Shown here in pieces: positions 44,526-53,019 of a DNA stretch of 64,000 bases. The stretch spans positions 1-64,000 of the forward strand of contig CAYQDW010000005.1 in assembly GCA_964416385.1 (NCBI GenBank). Reading direction: 5' to 3'. Each line of letters opens with the position of its first letter. Within the stretch, counting starts at the first letter, position 1. Origin of the DNA: JAUHWL01 sp964416385 (GTDB lineage: Bacteria; Bacteroidota; Bacteroidia; Flavobacteriales; Schleiferiaceae). Under the pieces are notes generated by a model. It was given only the letters and a program-made list of their open reading frames with translations, was not told the DNA's origin and ran no database searches. A program made the position numbers and the translations under genes.

Positions 44526-44983
44526 CTGGGCATTAATCCAAATTGTTGAAAGTGATGACGGATGTGTTTGTATTGCAGCTGTCTTGTTTCTTCGGCATTG
44601 AGATTGCCAAATGATGGGTGCGTGCAACTAAACTTTTCATCAGTACTGGTATGTTTATCAAACTGCACTAGAGCCTCTAAAAAAGCCGTTTTTAACTGAT
44701 TTATATCTCCTCCATGCTTGCCCTCATAATCATTATACAGTGCTGGTTTGGGCGCACTTTCCATAAAATTTTGATCGCTCATTAAAAACGTTTTGTAGCG
44801 CGCCAATTTTTCTTCAGGAATTGTTACCTCAACATCGGCCTCAGACAGCATTAAGAGCGTACCCGCCAACAAATGATCTAGCATTTGCGCGGCATTCATG
44901 GTGCCCCACAAATTTGGGGTTTGGGCATGTAATTGATTTAGGCACTGTGGCACCTCCGTAGTAAAAAATTTATGATGGTTCAT
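44522..44983 (-). CDS. DUF1569 (DinB-like fold) protein
   Basis: The 153-residue soluble protein has a DinB-type helical fold inferred from metal-ligand-like His in AQMLDHLLAG and KHIRHHFQQFGL, with THPSFGNL between. The DinB superfamily includes thiol transferases and metal-dependent enzymes; DUF1569 itself is uncharacterised. Both ends overlap neighbours by 4 bp (ATGA type), so translation is coupled with the OmpA gene before it and the patatin gene after it. Confidence 0.8.
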   Translation of the reverse strand: MNHHKFFTTEVPQCLNQLHAQTPNLWGTMNAAQMLDHLLAGTLLMLSEADVEVTIPEEKLARYKTFLMSDQNFMESAPKPALYNDYEGKHGGDINQLKTAFLEALVQFDKHTSTDEKFSCTHPSFGNLNAEETRQLQYKHIRHHFQQFGLMPR

Positions 44984-46083
44984 TTGCGTTGTGGATTAAC
45001 CTCTAAGATAAGTACATCGCCAGAACCATGAGCATGATTTTGGCCAGGTTTTACAACAAGTTTTTCTGTAGAAATTTGCTGTTGCCTAAAGTAGTTGGCA
45101 AGCCGTTGTACCCGCTTTTGCTGCAAGGTTTTGGTGGAGGCATTTACCGAAAGCTCATAAGTATAACCACTGCTTTCTTTAATCATTGCAGCCAGTAAGT
45201 TTAAATTAAAGCTGGCTACAGTAGTTAGATCTGCTGCTTTTGGCTTAAATGCAATTTCGCGCAGCACAACGTTAAAAGCACTTGATGGCAATAATGCCGA
45301 TTCTTGAATTTGGTTAGGCGGTGCCGTAATTTTAATTTCTACGCGTCTGTTTGCTTGTTCACTTGCTTCATCAATCTCTTTGGTTAACGGCTTATAATTA
45401 CTAAAACCCTCATAACTAAGCCGGGTAGAAGCAATGCCATTGAGCACTAAAAAGTCATAAACTGCTTTTGCTCGGGCCACGCTTAGCGGCAAATCATCAC
45501 CGCAACAAACGTGGCCTTGAATGGCTATTTCTAAATCAGGATACGCAGTTAATATCTTATAAAGTTGATCAAGCACCGGCATACTATATGCATTGGGTAC
45601 GGCTTGGTTTCCAACAAACTCCAAACTGTCAAGCAGAAAGCGCATACCGGGTTTCCACAAGCTTATGTCACGTTGACCAAAGCTATTTGGTTGGATTTGG
45701 CGGGTAATAAAAACCACATCGCAGCGCCTATTTTTAAATCTTGTTTGCGCTGTGTTTGCATATTGGGGAAGGGCATCCCCTTTGCCAAATAGCGCAAACG
45801 GCACATCAAGCCCATTGTTAAATAAGTATTTCTTGGTTGATTGTGCTCTGCGCATGCTCAATGCATAATTATAGGCACTATCTGCGCGATTATCGCAATG
45901 GCAAGTAATATTTATTGTATCTGGCTTGGCGGTTTCAGCCATCTCGATAAGGCTATTTAAAGCGCGCCTCGCCTCATTTTTTAAGATGCTTTTATCGGTA
46001 TCAAAATATATGCTCACAGTTTGTGCAGAAGGCTGATTTACAAAACATACCAAAACAATAAGCGTGAGTAAAAAGTCTTTCAT
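44980..46083 (-). CDS. Secreted protein with two OmpA-like domains
   Basis: The 367-residue protein has a signal peptide ending near VNQPSAQT. Two OmpA_C-like peptidoglycan-binding domains are visible: the first with the pattern YFDTDKSIL (about 27-35) and RVEIK-like ends, the second with LEIAIQGHVCCGD followed by LSYEGFSNYKPLT and NRRVEIKITA (about 195-255). A third short segment near the C-terminus (about 270-367) reads like a degenerate copy. It probably binds peptidoglycan and links envelope layers. It is the first gene of a three-gene operon. Confidence 0.82.
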   Translation of the reverse strand: MKDFLLTLIVLVCFVNQPSAQTVSIYFDTDKSILKNEARRALNSLIEMAETAKPDTINITCHCDNRADSAYNYALSMRRAQSTKKYLFNNGLDVPFALFGKGDALPQYANTAQTRFKNRRCDVVFITRQIQPNSFGQRDISLWKPGMRFLLDSLEFVGNQAVPNAYSMPVLDQLYKILTAYPDLEIAIQGHVCCGDDLPLSVARAKAVYDFLVLNGIASTRLSYEGFSNYKPLTKEIDEASEQANRRVEIKITAPPNQIQESALLPSSAFNVVLREIAFKPKAADLTTVASFNLNLLAAMIKESSGYTYELSVNASTKTLQQKRVQRLANYFRQQQISTEKLVVKPGQNHAHGSGDVLILEVNPQRK

Positions 46084-46183
46084 GAGCGATTTTTATGAAA
46101 ATAGACGGTATAGCCTATTCGGAACTTGCAACAATTATACCTGCGATGCAGGTACAAACTTAATCAGGCAATGTAAATGCGTG

Positions 46184-46191
46184 TATATTTG
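46184..46191 (+). promoter_or_regulatory. Putative -7 box TATATTTG for the OlsB-like gene
   Basis: It is an exact TAnnTTTG on the plus strand, 54 bp before the ATG at 46246. No TTG is seen at the normal -33 spacing. Confidence 0.45.
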
Positions 46192-46245
46192 AACATCTAT
46201 CATGTAGCCTAAAAGAAATAATTTTTAAAGCTAGGTAGCTAAAAT

Positions 46246-47187
46246 ATGCATCATACCATCCCCCCCATAGAAAAAGCTTTACTTAAGTCTGAGCTTACCA
46301 AAGAACGTTTTGTTAGAAAAACCAATAAAGGAGATAACGAAATTTACATTGTTAATGCGCACAACGCACCGCAAACGCTACAAGAAATTGGTAGGTTGCG
46401 TGAAGTAAGTTTTGCTGCGGCAGGCGGAGGTACTGGCAACCCAGTTGATTTAGATGCGTATGACACAAATGAACATTGCTATGAGCAGCTAATTGTATGG
46501 AGCCCAGATGATGAAGAAATTGTTGGTGGATATCGTTTTATAGACTGTTCTTCAATTTGTAATCTCAATCCGCTGCCCCTTAGTACCACACATTATTTTA
46601 ACTTTTCTGATGCTTTTAGAGAGCATTTTCTCCCCTATACCATAGAACTAGGCAGAAGTTGGGTACAGCCCCATTTTCAACCGCAGATTAACGCGCGCAA
46701 GGGCATTTTTAGCCTTGATAATTTGTGGGATGGCCTTGGTGCAATCGTTGCTAACAATCCTCACATAAAGCATTTTTTTGGTAAAGTAACGATGTATACT
46801 TCGTACAATGCCGAAGCACGAGATGCCGTTCTCACCTTTATGCATCATTATTTTCCAGATCAAGATAACTTGGTTTGGCCGAAAGCGCCTTTATCAATAA
46901 ATACAGATATGTCTGCTTTTATAAAGCAATTAGAAGCGCTGCCTTTTAAAGAAGGGCTTCGGGTTTTGGGTGGTTATGTTAAAGAGCGCGAAGAACTCAT
47001 CCCACCACTAATCAATAACTATATGCAGTTAAGCCCCACCATGAAAACTTTTGGCACCGCCATGAATAATGATTTTGGTGCTGTAGAAGAAACGGGCATC
47101 CTTATTACCATTGCGGATATTTACGCGGATAAGCGCGAACGCTATGTAACCCCGTATAAAGAAGCAAAAGACGCTACTACCGATTAA
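46246..47187 (+). CDS. GNAT-fold acyltransferase, OlsB/GlsB-like
   Basis: The 313-residue protein matches the Acetyltransf_5 (hemolysin/OlsB) pattern: the stretch IGRLREVSFAAAGGGTG, the acyl-binding IVGGYRFIDC, and TIELGRSWVQPHFQ with the strand-loop typical of the family. OlsB transfers a 3-hydroxyacyl group from ACP to ornithine. The Bacteroides homologue GlsB does so to glycine, the first step of glycine lipid. Which amino acid is used cannot be read from sequence. A PlsC-type enzyme, the usual second-step partner, exists about 25 kb away (20765-21538) but is not linked. Confidence 0.75.
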   Translation: MHHTIPPIEKALLKSELTKERFVRKTNKGDNEIYIVNAHNAPQTLQEIGRLREVSFAAAGGGTGNPVDLDAYDTNEHCYEQLIVWSPDDEEIVGGYRFIDCSSICNLNPLPLSTTHYFNFSDAFREHFLPYTIELGRSWVQPHFQPQINARKGIFSLDNLWDGLGAIVANNPHIKHFFGKVTMYTSYNAEARDAVLTFMHHYFPDQDNLVWPKAPLSINTDMSAFIKQLEALPFKEGLRVLGGYVKEREELIPPLINNYMQLSPTMKTFGTAMNNDFGAVEETGILITIADIYADKRERYVTPYKEAKDATTD

Positions 47188-47235
47188 GAGATTACCATAT
47201 AAAGAAAATACGCACTTACCGTTTTTTAAAAACAA

Positions 47236-47277
47236 AAAGGGCTAGCTTGATAAAACGAGCTAGCCCTTTGCTTTTTT
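47236..47277. terminator. Bidirectional intrinsic terminator
   Basis: AAAGGGCTAGCT and AGCTAGCCCTTT form a perfect 12-bp stem with a 10-nt loop. A run of six T follows on the plus strand and TTGTTTTT on the minus strand. It lies between the OlsB-like gene and lpd, which converge. Confidence 0.88.
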
Positions 47278-47309
47278 AAGATGCATATTTCGGCATCTTT
47301 TACTTGTAT

Positions 47310-48698
47310 TTATAAGTGGATCACCTCATCATAAGCTGCGGCAGTGGCTTCCATCATGGCCTCGCTCATGGTTGGGTGCGGATGCACAGCTTTTAGAATT
47401 TCATGTCCTGTAGTTTCTAATTTACGCGCTACAACGGCCTCTGCGATCATTTCTGTAACATTGGCACCAATCATATGGCATCCTAGCAATTCACCATACT
47501 TTGCATCATAAATAACCTTGATAAAACCATCTTTATGGCCTGCTGCACTTGCTTTACCACTCGCTGAAAAAGGAAACTTACCCACTTTTATTTCAAAACC
47601 CGCCTCTTTAGCAGCCTTTTCTGTGTAGCCAACACTTGCAATTTCTGGGCTGCAATACGTACAGCCAGGTATGTTGTTGTAATTTAAGGGCTCTACATGA
47701 TGACCCGCAATTTTTTCTACACATAAAATACCTTCAGCACTGGCCACATGCGCAAGGGCTTGTCCTTTAACAATATCACCAATGGCGTAATAGCCGGGTA
47801 CATTGGTTTGGTAAAAATCATTCACCAAAACCCTGCCTTTATCGGTTGCAATACCAACCTCTTCTAAGCCAATACCTTCTATGTTTGGAGAGATTCCAAC
47901 GGCAGAAAGCACTATATCACAGTCAATTGTTTCTTCGCCCTTTTTGGTTTTTACGGCAACTTTACAGCCTGTACCTGCAGTATCAACAGCCGTTACCTCT
48001 GCGCTGGTCATAATTTTAATGCCAGCCTTTTTAAAACTGCGCTCTAGCTGCTTGCTTACTTCTTCATCTTCTACGGGTACAATATTTGGCATGTACTCTA
48101 CAATGGTAACCTCTGTACCCATTGTGGCATAGAAATAGGCAAACTCTACCCCAATAGCGCCACTACCAACCACCACCATTTTTTTGGGTTGCTCTGGTAG
48201 GGTCATTGCTTCGCGGTAGCCAATTATTTTTTTGCCATCTTGAGGTAGATTAGGCAACTGCCTGCTACGTGCACCAGTGGCTATAATTACGTTATTGGCG
48301 CTGTACGTTTTGGTTTCTCCGCCCGCTGCCTTAACCTCCACCTTTTTGCCTGGTAGTAATTTGCCAAAACCTTCAAGAACGGTGATTTTATTTTTTTTCA
48401 TCAAAAACTTAACGCCATTACTCATGCCGTTAGCCACTTCTCTACTGCGCTTAACTACTGCACCAAAATCATGCGCAAAGGCATCAACCTTAATACCATA
48501 GTCGCTTGCATGGCTGATATACTCAAATACATTGGCGCTTTTTAGTAAAGCCTTTGTTGGAATACAACCCCAATTTAAACACACGCCTCCTAAGCTTTCT
48601 TTTTCTATTACCGCAGTTTTTAAACCTAGTTGGCTTGCCCGTATGGCTGTTACATATCCACCAGGACCACTACCAAGAACGATTACGTCAAAATCCAT
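47310..48698 (-). CDS. lpd: Dihydrolipoyl dehydrogenase (E3)
   Basis: The 462-residue protein has an FAD-binding N-terminus (VIVLGSGPGGYVTAIRASQL), redox disulfide CLNWGCIPTK (Cys40/45 region), NAD-binding GSGAIGVEFAYFY, and the C-terminal active-site motif HPHPTMSEAMMEA. It reoxidises dihydrolipoamide for pyruvate, 2-oxoglutarate and glycine dehydrogenase complexes. Length is typical. The promoter region at 48735-48762 has a TAAATTTG -7 box just behind the ridA gene. Confidence 0.97.
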   Translation of the reverse strand: MDFDVIVLGSGPGGYVTAIRASQLGLKTAVIEKESLGGVCLNWGCIPTKALLKSANVFEYISHASDYGIKVDAFAHDFGAVVKRSREVANGMSNGVKFLMKKNKITVLEGFGKLLPGKKVEVKAAGGETKTYSANNVIIATGARSRQLPNLPQDGKKIIGYREAMTLPEQPKKMVVVGSGAIGVEFAYFYATMGTEVTIVEYMPNIVPVEDEEVSKQLERSFKKAGIKIMTSAEVTAVDTAGTGCKVAVKTKKGEETIDCDIVLSAVGISPNIEGIGLEEVGIATDKGRVLVNDFYQTNVPGYYAIGDIVKGQALAHVASAEGILCVEKIAGHHVEPLNYNNIPGCTYCSPEIASVGYTEKAAKEAGFEIKVGKFPFSASGKASAAGHKDGFIKVIYDAKYGELLGCHMIGANVTEMIAEAVVARKLETTGHEILKAVHPHPTMSEAMMEATAAAYDEVIHL

Positions 48699-48734
48699 AT
48701 CTATTGTATTAATTGATGCTTATTATTGAATGCG

Positions 48735-48762
48735 CAAATTTACGCTTTGCGTATCAACCAAA
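48735..48762 (-). promoter_or_regulatory. Promoter TTTG-N16-TAAATTTG for lpd
   Basis: On the minus strand a -33 TTTG (48762-48759) and an exact -7 TAAATTTG (48742-48735) lie between ridA and lpd, giving lpd its own start with a leader of about 30 nt. The 16-bp spacer is slightly short. Confidence 0.5.
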
Positions 48763-48767
48763 AAGGA

Positions 48768-49154
48768 TTACAAACTGCTTTTTACTGCAATGCAAGAGAT
48801 CTCAACTTGCGCGCCTTTTGGTAATGCTGCAACTTGTACGGTTTCGCGCGCTGGGGCCACATCTGTAAAGTACTTGCCGTAAACTTCGTTAATGGCCGCA
48901 AACTGCCCCATATCAGTGATAAAAATGCTGCATTTCACCACGTTGGTCATGTCCATTTTAGCAGCTTGTAAAACGGCCTTCATGTTTTCTAAAACTTGTA
49001 TGGTTTCTTGTTCAATATTTTCTTGCATCATTTGGCCTGTTACCGGGTGTAATGCTATTTGACCGCTTAAAAAGCACAAATCACCAACCATAATAGCTTG
49101 GTTGTATGGCCCAATAGGTGCAGGCGCATGGGGTGTTTCTATACGTTGTTTCAT
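48768..49154 (-). CDS. ridA: RidA family reactive intermediate/imine deaminase
   Basis: The 128-residue protein is standard length. Family motifs IGPYNQAI, LFLSGQIALHP-like segment, and RETVQVAALPKGAQVEISCIA (with the conserved Arg and Glu) are visible. RidA hydrolyses 2-aminoacrylate and related imines released by PLP enzymes, protecting them from damage. It precedes lpd on the same strand by 69 bp. Confidence 0.93.
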   Translation of the reverse strand: MKQRIETPHAPAPIGPYNQAIMVGDLCFLSGQIALHPVTGQMMQENIEQETIQVLENMKAVLQAAKMDMTNVVKCSIFITDMGQFAAINEVYGKYFTDVAPARETVQVAALPKGAQVEISCIAVKSSL

Positions 49155-49320
49155 GGGTATATTTTTACGCGGCCGAAGGTAAGCGTGCTATGCAAAATAT
49201 TTGATACGTTGTAGAAAGTAAATCAGAATCTTGCCATATTGCGCTATACTGATGGCAATAAACGCTTTAGAGTAAAAACTTGCCTATATAACACATACTA
49301 CCTCATTAGAGACCAAAGCC

Positions 49321-49893
49321 GTGCATATTCTTCTTTTAGATAATTACGACAGTTTCACCTATAACCTTTACCACTACCTAACAGCTTTGGATGTAGCCGT
49401 TTCGGTGTATAGAAATGATGAAATCACCCCAGAAGAAACCGATCGGTTTTCTCATCTAGTATTGAGTCCGGGGCCTGGCTTACCCGCCGAAGCTGGCCAT
49501 TTAATGGCTATTATTAATCGACAAAAACACATTAAACCAATATTGGGTATATGCCTGGGCATGCAGGCACTCACCGAAGCTTTTGGGGGTACGCTTTATA
49601 ACCAGCAGCAAGTAAAACATGGCGTAACTACAACAATTACTACGCACAAACCTAACCTGCTCTTTAGCCATTTACCAACTTCCTTTTGTGTTGGCTTATA
49701 CCATAGTTGGGCTGTAACAGCGGGCACTTTGCCTGCAGAACTTATGATAACAGCTAACAGCGCAGAAGGTGTTGTAATGGCCATAGAACATAAAAAACTG
49801 CCAATCTTTGGTGTTCAATTTCATCCTGAAAGCATTTTAACAGAATTTGGTAGAAACATATTGTCTAATTGGATTAACGCAACCTCAACATAA
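49321..49893 (+). CDS. pabA: Glutamine amidotransferase, anthranilate/aminodeoxychorismate synthase component II
   Basis: The protein is 190 residues from a GTG start at 49321, since the family N-terminus ILLLDNYDSFTYNLYHYL begins there and no ATG lies closer. It is a class I glutamine amidotransferase: LSPGPGLPAEAG, nucleophile Cys in GICLGMQALTEAF, and His-Glu in VQFHPESILTEFG. It supplies ammonia to component I of folate (PabB) or Trp (TrpE) synthesis. No trpE or pabB neighbour is present, so the choice between PabA and TrpG is open. The next gene follows by 1 bp. Confidence 0.88.
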   Translation: MHILLLDNYDSFTYNLYHYLTALDVAVSVYRNDEITPEETDRFSHLVLSPGPGLPAEAGHLMAIINRQKHIKPILGICLGMQALTEAFGGTLYNQQQVKHGVTTTITTHKPNLLFSHLPTSFCVGLYHSWAVTAGTLPAELMITANSAEGVVMAIEHKKLPIFGVQFHPESILTEFGRNILSNWINATST

Positions 49894-49894
49894 A

Positions 49895-50299
49895 ATGAGA
49901 CTTCTATTCCTTTTTTCACTCGCATTATTAAACCTGATTACAGATCAAAAGGAAATATCGCACGAAAGCAGCAATGCGTTTGCATTTCGTTTAATATCAA
50001 CACCTAACAATATAGATTTACAATCTGAATCAGGCTGCAACTGGCTTTCGCTTCATTTTTCTATTCGTCAAAACGGTAATCAAATTTTTGTGAATGAAAC
50101 CGGCATGCTTGGGTCCAATCCAAACATTAAAACCACTCAACTCGAGACATCAGCTTTTCTGCTCGGTATTAGCGCTAAGACAGACACCTTAATAATAACC
50201 GGTTACAAGGGTACCATGTGGAGAGAATATAAAGCCGCTTGCCCCAATGGGTTTTGTGCTTTTGATGTTGATGAGAATGCTATTTCGCCCAGTAATTAA
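49895..50299 (+). CDS. Hypothetical secreted protein
   Basis: The protein is 134 residues from ATG 49895, one base after the pabA stop. The hydrophobic start MRLLFLFSLALLNL looks like a signal peptide. The mature region has three Cys and beta-rich stretches (CNWLSLHFSIRQNGNQIFV, DTLIITGYKGTMWREYKAA). I do not recognise the family. The stop shares TTAA (50296-50299) with the convergent lptD-like gene. Confidence 0.6.
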   Translation: MRLLFLFSLALLNLITDQKEISHESSNAFAFRLISTPNNIDLQSESGCNWLSLHFSIRQNGNQIFVNETGMLGSNPNIKTTQLETSAFLLGISAKTDTLIITGYKGTMWREYKAACPNGFCAFDVDENAISPSN

Positions 50300-52926
50300 A
50301 AGTCACCCAAATTACGTCTGCGCTCTAATTTGGCATCTTTAAAGCTATTGGCTTTGATATTAATACCAATCATATAACTCTGCTGAAAGCCAAAAGGTAC
50401 CCAATTAATGCGGAGTTCCCAGCAATGTAAATCGCGCACAATGTTTAGATTGGTATAGGTTATTTCTTGCCGAACTAAATCATAACCAGTGGTAACAATC
50501 AGGTGCCAATTTGGTGTAGGATCAAATTGAACATCAACACCTAAAGCATGCGTACCAATGCGCGATTGCAGATTAGTGTTAGAAATTTGGTAATTATACT
50601 GCAGACCAATACTCCAAGGCATGCTAAAATCCATGTAATTTGAAACGCTGTAATAGTTGATGTCATCTTCTTCAAGGCCCAACGGACTTGAACTGTTTTG
50701 TTTTTTTCGTTCTGCCCCAAGATTGCCCTGCCAGCGCATATTAACACTAAAATTACTAGAGGTATTACGTGCAAGCACACCATTAATTTCTCTAGCAGAA
50801 ATATTTACTCGTTTATTTTGAGTGGTATCAAAACCATAAAAATCATAAACCCCTTGGTATGTAAGCTGCACTTTGTTTTTGAGCACGCTGCTTTGAGCCA
50901 CAACATTTAAAGGTGCCCAATTAAATTCTTTGGCGGCCATATTGTAGCTTGTTCCAAAATTTAAACGGTCTAAAATCTTTATTTTCCTCTCGCCAGTGCT
51001 GTCTTTTGAGCTTCTAATCTTTGCTTCTAGATTGTTGCCAAGTTGCATATTAACGCTTCCGTTTACCCCGCGGCCAGCCGAGCCATAGAGGTAGCCGTTA
51101 AAGCGGTCAAAATACTGTGTTGTACCTGTTGAATCTTCAAGTTGTTGGTAAACACCCCAAAATTCATTTGAAAAATCTGGCGAATAACTAAAGCCTACTT
51201 GAGGCGTCATCATGTGCCTAATGGCCCGAATCTTCCCTTTTTTAAAAAAGAATGTTCCATATACTTTGGTAGACACATTGGCACTGGCAGAAAAAGTATT
51301 CACCATAGAAAAACCAGAAACGGTATCTGTTACCAGAGAGTCATTACCCTGATAGCTGTACGTATGTTTACTTGGATACCAACGTGACGTAAAACGTGCC
51401 GATGGACTAAAGGAGAAAAACTTAAACAAACGCTCATTTGTACTCACGTTAATATTATGATTCATCCCAGTTTGCAGTTGCTGCGAAATTCTTTCTGCAC
51501 CAACACGTAATGAGTCATAATTAGTAGCAAGCCGAGCTTCTGTTGCAGCTGCATAGTTTACCCCAATGCGCTCATACCATTTAGCCTTGCCAACGCGATT
51601 TTTTTGTTCAAAAGGAAAAATACGCTGCATGGTAAAGGCCATTTTTGGCAAGGATAGACTGAAATTTTTATTGATGTTATTCTGGGTATGGTAAGCACTA
51701 GCCGTAAGTGAAAAAGGTGTGCCTAACCAGCGCTTATCCATGCTTATGGATGATGTGGTGGTATTTTGCAAAAAGTCATTCGGACTATTTGTATTAAACC
51801 TATTAAACGTTGGGTTGGCCAAATCTACACTGGCAGAAAATGTTAAGTCTGGTCTTGCCTTAGGGTCTTGTCTATGGCTCCACCGAATTCTAAAATCCCT
51901 AGAATCTTCAAAGCGCCCATAATCTTGGTAACGCGGATCGCCAATAAGCGTTCTATTGTAGCGCATCTCTAGAGTACCGTTATACGCATAGCGCTTTTTA
52001 TAATTGCTAGAAGCGCGTACGCCCCAACCGCCTCTAGAGTACACCTCGCCTGTTAATGATAAATCTACAAACTGATTTATGCTGAAATAATACCCGCCAT
52101 TAACCAAACCAAAACCTTTGCCCTCATGGCTATTAAAGGTTGGGATGATGAATCCTGATGCGCGTTTATCTTGCGCAGGAAAAAATCCGAATGGCAAGAT
52201 GATAGGCGTTGGCACATCTGCAATAACAAGGTTTGCCGGCCCCGTAATAATGCGGTCGCCAACAATAATTTTTGCCTTATCTGTTGTTACTTCAAAATGC
52301 GGATGCCGCTTATTGCATGTTGTAAACGCAGTGTGCTTAATATAAAAAGTGCTTTCATCTTGGCGTTTAATCACATCTCCATGTAAATAGCTTTCTCCTT
52401 CTCGGGTAATTACTGTTTTAATGATTGCCTTATTACTTGAAAAGTTATAACGGATTTCGGAAGTCTCGTATGTTTCGTCTCCTTGTTTAAAAATGGGCGA
52501 TTGCACAATGTTACCTGCACTATCTAAAATACCACGGGCATACACCTCATTTTTTCCCCAATCTAATTCAATGTAACCAGCATCAAGACTAACATCACCG
52601 TAATCAATATGTGCTTTATTGTATAGAAAAGCCTTGTTTAAAGCAACCATAATGGGGATGCTGTCTTCGGCATGATAATTCACCAAGCTCTTTAGCACAG
52701 ATGGCGAAATCAAGGAGTCTGTTTGGGTGGTATCAGAAAGCGTTTTCTCGAACTTATCTTGCGTTACCGTGTTAACCGCATTAAGCATATTGAGCATGCC
52801 TGCATCCGGTTTTAGCAACGTTGTATCTTTTTGCGTTTCTGTTGGCTCTTGCTGCGCAAAAACCAGAAACGGAAATACAAAAAACAGCGTTAATAACTTG
52901 TATAACCCTTTTGTATGCTGCAGCAA
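50296..52926 (-). CDS. LptD-like outer-membrane LPS assembly protein
   Basis: The 876-residue protein has a signal peptide (LLTLFFVFPFLVFAQQ), an OstA/LptA-like N-terminal jellyroll (about 100-250, with VYARGILDSAGNIV and HGDVIKRQDESTFYIKHTAF), and a long C-terminal beta-barrel of alternating aromatic strands (about 270-860). LptD inserts LPS into the outer leaflet together with LptE. The Cys pattern of proteobacterial LptD is not conserved, as usual in Bacteroidota. No ATG is available before an upstream stop, so translation must begin at TTG 52926 (or CTG 52923). Confidence 0.85.
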   Translation of the reverse strand: MLQHTKGLYKLLTLFFVFPFLVFAQQEPTETQKDTTLLKPDAGMLNMLNAVNTVTQDKFEKTLSDTTQTDSLISPSVLKSLVNYHAEDSIPIMVALNKAFLYNKAHIDYGDVSLDAGYIELDWGKNEVYARGILDSAGNIVQSPIFKQGDETYETSEIRYNFSSNKAIIKTVITREGESYLHGDVIKRQDESTFYIKHTAFTTCNKRHPHFEVTTDKAKIIVGDRIITGPANLVIADVPTPIILPFGFFPAQDKRASGFIIPTFNSHEGKGFGLVNGGYYFSINQFVDLSLTGEVYSRGGWGVRASSNYKKRYAYNGTLEMRYNRTLIGDPRYQDYGRFEDSRDFRIRWSHRQDPKARPDLTFSASVDLANPTFNRFNTNSPNDFLQNTTTSSISMDKRWLGTPFSLTASAYHTQNNINKNFSLSLPKMAFTMQRIFPFEQKNRVGKAKWYERIGVNYAAATEARLATNYDSLRVGAERISQQLQTGMNHNINVSTNERLFKFFSFSPSARFTSRWYPSKHTYSYQGNDSLVTDTVSGFSMVNTFSASANVSTKVYGTFFFKKGKIRAIRHMMTPQVGFSYSPDFSNEFWGVYQQLEDSTGTTQYFDRFNGYLYGSAGRGVNGSVNMQLGNNLEAKIRSSKDSTGERKIKILDRLNFGTSYNMAAKEFNWAPLNVVAQSSVLKNKVQLTYQGVYDFYGFDTTQNKRVNISAREINGVLARNTSSNFSVNMRWQGNLGAERKKQNSSSPLGLEEDDINYYSVSNYMDFSMPWSIGLQYNYQISNTNLQSRIGTHALGVDVQFDPTPNWHLIVTTGYDLVRQEITYTNLNIVRDLHCWELRINWVPFGFQQSYMIGINIKANSFKDAKLERRRNLGDF

Positions 52927-52936
52927 GCTGTAATAT

Positions 52937-52966
52937 TACTTTTGTAGATTAATCGCGCCAAAATTA
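52937..52966. promoter_or_regulatory. Divergent -7 boxes between the lptD-like and amidase genes
   Basis: On the plus strand TACTTTTG (52937-52944, with TTG at 52911-52913, spacer 23) serves the amidase. On the minus strand TAATTTTG (52966-52959) serves the lptD-like gene. Both are exact TAnnTTTG matches only 14 bp apart. Confidence 0.5.
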
Positions 52967-53019
52967 AGCATTTTTAATGCCAGAAAAGGTTAGTAAACGT
53001 TCTAAGCACCTAAGGTCTC

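Noticed and set aside
47236..47277. Long perfect inverted repeat considered as an insertion-sequence end or attachment site
   Set aside because: T-runs on both sides and its position between two convergent genes fit a bidirectional terminator.
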